Shown: one piece after another, positions 60,816 through 64,000 of the stretch
Layout: every line of letters starts with the position of its first letter
How positions within the stretch are numbered: the stretch's first letter is position 1
Assembly: GCF_004118935.1 (NCBI RefSeq)
Contig: NZ_CP035375.1
Location: 1,364,001-1,428,000, forward strand
Length of the DNA stretch: 64,000 nucleotides
Reading direction: 5' to 3'
From: Salinibacterium sp. UTAS2018
GTDB lineage: Bacteria; Actinomycetota; Actinomycetes; Actinomycetales; Microbacteriaceae
Position numbers and translations under genes: made by a program
The notes under the pieces: generated by a model
Told to the model about the DNA's origin: nothing
Database searches by the model: none
Seen by the model: the letters and a program-made list of their open reading frames with translations, nothing else

Positions 60816-60841
60816 TGCTACGTTCAGTTACATCTTGTCAA
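60812..60841 (-). promoter_or_regulatory. glpF-dhaKLM promoter
   Basis: On the minus strand a perfect -35 TTGACA (60841-60836) is followed after 18 bases by CATATT (60817-60812), four of six matches to TATAAT. The operator palindrome overlaps the -10. Confidence 0.6.
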
Positions 60842-60911
60842 GCCCGCACGGTTCGAAAGTAGACCGCAGGCGCAGACATAATGAATACCGGCTAAATGAC
60901 GGGGAACAACG

Positions 60912-61685
60912 GTGATCCAATCCATTGATCGAGCAGCACAAGTGCTCTCATCGCTTCAGGGTGCGCGCCACCTCGGTATCACCGAACTCGCCGGCCGCCT
61001 CGGCCTTCCGCCCTCGACCGTTCACGGCATTGTCAAGTCGCTTCAGGCCCACGGTTTGGTCGCAAAAGAGCCCAACGGCAACCGATACATGCTCGGCCCG
61101 GCACTGCTCAAACTTTCCAATGTGTACCTCGACACCCTCGATGTGCGGGCACGAGCCATGCGCTGGACCCAAGAACTCTCGCGGCGCACCGGGCTCGCCG
61201 TTCGCCTCGGTGCCGAACTGTTTGACGAAGTCATCGTCATCCACCACAACAACCGTCCAGACGGCAGCGAGCAAATGCCCGAAACCGGACTCTCCATCCC
61301 GGTGCACGCCTCGGCCATGGGCAAGATCTTGCTGACCTACAACGCGGATGCCGCAGACCAGCTTTTCGAGAAACCGTTGCGTAGCCTCACCGGCGACACC
61401 ATCACCGACCCCTCGAAACTCATTCTGCAGTTTGCGCAGATTGCCGAGCGCGGCATTGCCACGGAGGAAGACGAGGCCGTTCTCGGCGAATCGTCAATCG
61501 CAGCCCCGATCGCCGACCGCAACGGAAGCGTCATCGCTGCGGTCGCGGTCGTCATGCCGTCGAGCGAATGGCCGCCAGAAGACAACGTGCTGAATGTGCT
61601 TCGCGAAACTGCGCGCAACATCTCTCGCGAGCTCGGCTACACCTCGTGGCCGCCGCCCGTCGTGCGTCGCCCGCAGGACGACTAG
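60912..61685 (+). CDS. IclR-family transcriptional regulator of glycerol/dihydroxyacetone genes
   Basis: A 257-residue regulator. The N-terminal winged helix (about 5-65) has LGITELAGRLGLPPSTVHGI (near 20-39). The C-terminal effector domain (about 80-250) carries MPETGLSIPVHASAMGKILL (near 121-140) and a later DRNGSVIAAVAVVMPSSEW. Divergent from glpF, as GylR-type regulators of Streptomyces are from gyl genes. Probably a repressor relieved by a glycerol-related metabolite, by inference from the operator position. GTG has a GGGGAA site. Confidence 0.9.
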   Translation: MIQSIDRAAQVLSSLQGARHLGITELAGRLGLPPSTVHGIVKSLQAHGLVAKEPNGNRYMLGPALLKLSNVYLDTLDVRARAMRWTQELSRRTGLAVRLGAELFDEVIVIHHNNRPDGSEQMPETGLSIPVHASAMGKILLTYNADAADQLFEKPLRSLTGDTITDPSKLILQFAQIAERGIATEEDEAVLGESSIAAPIADRNGSVIAAVAVVMPSSEWPPEDNVLNVLRETARNISRELGYTSWPPPVVRRPQDD

Positions 61686-61711
61686 CGGTTCTCACCGGAG
61701 CGCGCTTAACG

Positions 61712-61755
61712 CAACAACGACCGGCCACCCGTGGGGAGGTGACCAGCCGTTGTTG
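61712..61755. terminator. Long stem-loop between convergent IclR and subtilase genes
   Basis: CAACAACG (61712-61719) pairs with CGTTGTTG (61748-61755), and the inside can pair further (GGCCACC with GGTGACC, one mismatch). The genes end on both sides, so it probably acts in both directions, although neither strand has a strong T-run. Confidence 0.6.
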
Positions 61756-61784
61756 TTGAGGGTTAGCTTCTGGGCAAATTGCGC

Positions 61785-64000
61785 CTAGAAGACGATCCAG
61801 ACCCAGTCGTTACTGCTCTTCGAGCCCGTCACGTTATCGCCAGCGGGCGTAAACTGCGCGCGCACCTGGTGCAGACCGCGATCGAGTTTCGGCAGAATTA
61901 CCGTCACCTTCCCGTTGTCTGACTCGTCGAGCGTGATGGTGTCAATCTTCTTGCCATCCACCGTCACCTTGACGGTGCCGGTTGCCGCAGCGTCCTCACC
62001 CGTTGCGACACGGATGGTGGCACTCACGGTGTTCCACGAGAACGCGACGTGCTTGCTCACCGACAGTTTCACGCTCGAGCTGTAGTTGATCATCACAGCC
62101 TCGGAGGTTGCGCTCGCGCTCGGCAGGTCCTTCTTGCTGGCGGTGACAACGACGGTGATCGCCTTGCCTTCGTCAGCCTTCGTGACCGTGTACTTGCTCT
62201 TATCGGCGCCGGCAATGTTCTCGCCGTTCGCTTGCCACTGGTAGCTGAACTTCAGCCCGTCGACATCCCACTCGCCGGCACTAGCCGTGAGCTTTTTGCC
62301 GACCAGCGGCTTGCCCGAGATCGTCGGCAGAACGGTGTTCACGGGGGTTCCCGGCTGAACGTCGTCTTGCGTCACAACCTCAATTGCGGTTGTTGCTCCC
62401 GTGTCGCCATAGCTGACGATTCCGAGGTAGTTCGTGAACGGGGCTAGGCCCTCCCACGATGCGGTGTAGCTCACGGCTTCACCTTGAACGCCCGCAAGAA
62501 CCTCGGGGTCGAGACCCAGCGGCTCTCCTGCACCAGGAACAACGGCGAAGGTTCGCACGTCGAACGCGGTGGCGGGGTTGGCCGCATAAACCGACGCCGT
62601 GACCTGATACGTGCCCGGAGCCGGATCGACGAGGTTCACGCGTTCGTCTGCCGAACCGGTAGCCGACTGCCAACCCGTAACGGGCGTGCCTGCGTCATCG
62701 AGCAGGTACACGACCAAGTCGAGGTCAGCAGTGTCATCGATCGAGTCGAGGTCGAAGCGCGCGTACGTGGTGCCCTCGGGCACGGTTGCCGTGTACTCGA
62801 ACTCGTCCCCGGCAGCACCGGAACCCGAGTGCTCGGTTTCGGTACCCGTGGGATCTTCGTAGAAGACTCCCGCGGTGAGACCGGTGGAGGTCAACGGAAT
62901 GTCGCCAGACCCACCGGGCGTGACGGTCACGTCAACGGCACCGAACGTTCCGGTTCCGCTGGCTGTTTCCGGCGCGAGGATGGTGACGGGGCGTACAGCG
63001 ATGGGGCTGTGTACGACGGTGTCACCGCTGGTCCACGTGAGGGCACCGGTGGTGAACTGGTCGAGCGGAGCATCCGTTCGACTGATCGTCACTTCGTAGC
63101 TCTGCGTTTCGCCTGCCGCACCGAAGGTCAGCGTGGATGGCGACACCGTGGCGTCGATTCCGGGAACCGAGACGGATGCCTCGAACGTGCCCGCCTGAGT
63201 GGAGGTCACGGTGCGAGTGATCGTTTCTGGTGCCGTCAACGAGCCGATACCGATGGATGCCAGGTTGAGATTGCTGGGATCGATTGCTTCGACCGCAGGG
63301 TCGAGCACGTCGTAGCCAGCGCCCTCAATGTAGGACAGCCAATCGCCGATACCGTTCAGGTAGAGCAGTCCAGGTTCAAAGAACTTGGTCGGGTCAACGT
63401 GGCCCGAGCCCTGCGTGAAGGGATCAGTGACGGGGTTTCCGTCGGCATCCACAGTGTCGTAGGCGGTTGTCATGAAGGCTGACTTGATCTCGGCAGGAGT
63501 CGCGTTGGGGCGCTCACCGAGGTACAGAGCAGCAAGGCCCGCAATGTGCGGTGACGACATCGAGGTACCCGAAAGAAGCGCAAACGTCGGCTCGGCTCCT
63601 TCAGCATTGGCACTGGCGGCGAGGATTCCGACGCCGGGTGCTGAAATGTCGGGCTTAATGATGTCGCTACCGTCGGCTTCGACAGGGCCACGTGACGAGA
63701 AGCCAGCAACCTGAGGTGTCGGCGGCTGGTACGCAGTCTCGTTTCCGGGAGTGAACGTTGCCGTCGCACCCTCGGTCGCGGCATAAGCCAGAACGGCGTC
63801 ACGGTACGGAGCATCCAAGTGGATGGTCGGAATCACGTGAGTGTCGAGGTCAATGGAACTCGGCGTGACGTTGACGAGAACCGAGCCGATACCACCGGCA
63901 CGAGCAACCTCGGCCGACTTGTCGACGCGAGCGATTGCACCGCGGTCGCAGACCACGATCTTGCCGTCAACGAGAGCCGGGTCGAGAGTGTCAGCCAGGC
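61785..64000 (-). CDS. Secreted subtilase (S8 peptidase) with PA and Ig-like domains (N-terminus missing)
   Basis: The C-terminal 738 or so residues of a subtilisin-like protease cut by the right edge; the frame is open to the last base. The visible part begins LADTLDPALVDGKIVVCDRG, the PA-type insert as in plant subtilases. The catalytic Ser lies in LSGTSMSSPHIAGLAALYLG. An Fn3-like domain follows, then a pre-peptidase-type domain (TYARFDLDSIDDTADLDLVV), and an Ig-like repeat with VGKKLTASAGEWDVDG and FSYQWQANGENI. Catalytic Asp and His are beyond the edge. No LPXTG or transmembrane anchor is seen at the C-terminus, so it is probably released. Confidence 0.9.
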   Translation of the reverse strand, partial: LADTLDPALVDGKIVVCDRGAIARVDKSAEVARAGGIGSVLVNVTPSSIDLDTHVIPTIHLDAPYRDAVLAYAATEGATATFTPGNETAYQPPTPQVAGFSSRGPVEADGSDIIKPDISAPGVGILAASANAEGAEPTFALLSGTSMSSPHIAGLAALYLGERPNATPAEIKSAFMTTAYDTVDADGNPVTDPFTQGSGHVDPTKFFEPGLLYLNGIGDWLSYIEGAGYDVLDPAVEAIDPSNLNLASIGIGSLTAPETITRTVTSTQAGTFEASVSVPGIDATVSPSTLTFGAAGETQSYEVTISRTDAPLDQFTTGALTWTSGDTVVHSPIAVRPVTILAPETASGTGTFGAVDVTVTPGGSGDIPLTSTGLTAGVFYEDPTGTETEHSGSGAAGDEFEYTATVPEGTTYARFDLDSIDDTADLDLVVYLLDDAGTPVTGWQSATGSADERVNLVDPAPGTYQVTASVYAANPATAFDVRTFAVVPGAGEPLGLDPEVLAGVQGEAVSYTASWEGLAPFTNYLGIVSYGDTGATTAIEVVTQDDVQPGTPVNTVLPTISGKPLVGKKLTASAGEWDVDGLKFSYQWQANGENIAGADKSKYTVTKADEGKAITVVVTASKKDLPSASATSEAVMINYSSSVKLSVSKHVAFSWNTVSATIRVATGEDAAATGTVKVTVDGKKIDTITLDESDNGKVTVILPKLDRGLHQVRAQFTPAGDNVTGSKSSNDWVWIVF

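Overview
The window looks like chromosomal DNA from a high-GC actinobacterium, most likely of the family Microbacteriaceae. The evidence is the GC-rich codon use, the actinobacterial perM-purN-purH order, a SigK/RskA pair, a six-gene Mrp antiporter operon with a fused MrpA/B subunit, frequent GTG/TTG starts, and several genes that seem to be read from leaderless transcripts. I see no plasmid, phage, insertion sequence, CRISPR array or rRNA. The only tRNA is tRNA-Lys(TTT).

Layout. 1-4350: a phosphate-uptake operon (pstS-pstC-pstA-pstB) behind a PHO-box-like repeat, with the last codons of a second pstS at the left edge. 4373-9082: a reverse-strand extracytoplasmic copper/haem/redox region (sigK-rskA, a His-rich membrane protein, CopC, a PCuAC lipoprotein and a Tat-exported DyP peroxidase). 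9083-9583: a gene-free stretch with a strong candidate small RNA. 9584-17358: single genes (orphan polyamine-type binding lipoprotein, tRNA-Lys, WapI-like protein, sugar epimerase, NERD nuclease, phosphodiesterase, Stealth sugar-phosphate transferase, isochorismatase-like hydrolase). 17482-21458: a four-gene reverse-strand accessory island resembling a type VII-secreted toxin module: an EspC-like small protein, a 774-residue WXG-headed protein and two tandemly duplicated lipoproteins. 21588-31402: metal and central metabolism (ferritin-like/VIT1 iron transporter, aldose epimerase, a degenerate galactokinase-like protein, folD with a tiny membrane protein behind it, glyA, nagA, an MFS pump, purU, nagB). 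31676-37979: the Mrp Na+/H+ antiporter operon. 38079-40880: a flavin-based extracytosolic electron-transfer cassette (FMN-binding lipoprotein, ApbE, NqrB/RnfD-like membrane reductase). 40877-48929: metal P-type ATPase, ion channel, DUF805, Rieske/DUF2231 protein, PPOX protein, NAD-binding protein, icd, GNAT and an alkyltransferase-like DNA repair protein. 48926-57424: a heterodimeric ABC exporter, a membrane-anchored DDAH-like hydrolase, then purH-purN-perM. 57520-61685: a glycerol/dihydroxyacetone regulon (glpF-dhaK-dhaL-dhaM) facing an IclR regulator, with an inverted repeat overlapping the glpF promoter. 61785-64000: a secreted subtilase whose N-terminus lies beyond the right edge.

How the parts fit. 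Many genes serve the cell envelope: ion and pH homeostasis (Mrp), trace metals (CopC, PCuAC, P1B ATPase, VIT1), extracytosolic redox chemistry (DyP, FMN lipoprotein with ApbE and the membrane reductase, Rieske protein), and nutrient uptake (Pst, GlpF). One-carbon and purine genes (folD, glyA, purU, purN, purH) and amino-sugar genes (nagA, nagB) make up the metabolic core. The parts most worth follow-up are the toxin-like island with its duplicated lipoproteins, the candidate small RNA beside sigK, the flavin cassette, and the 51-residue protein behind folD. All calls are from reading the sequence; no database search was run.
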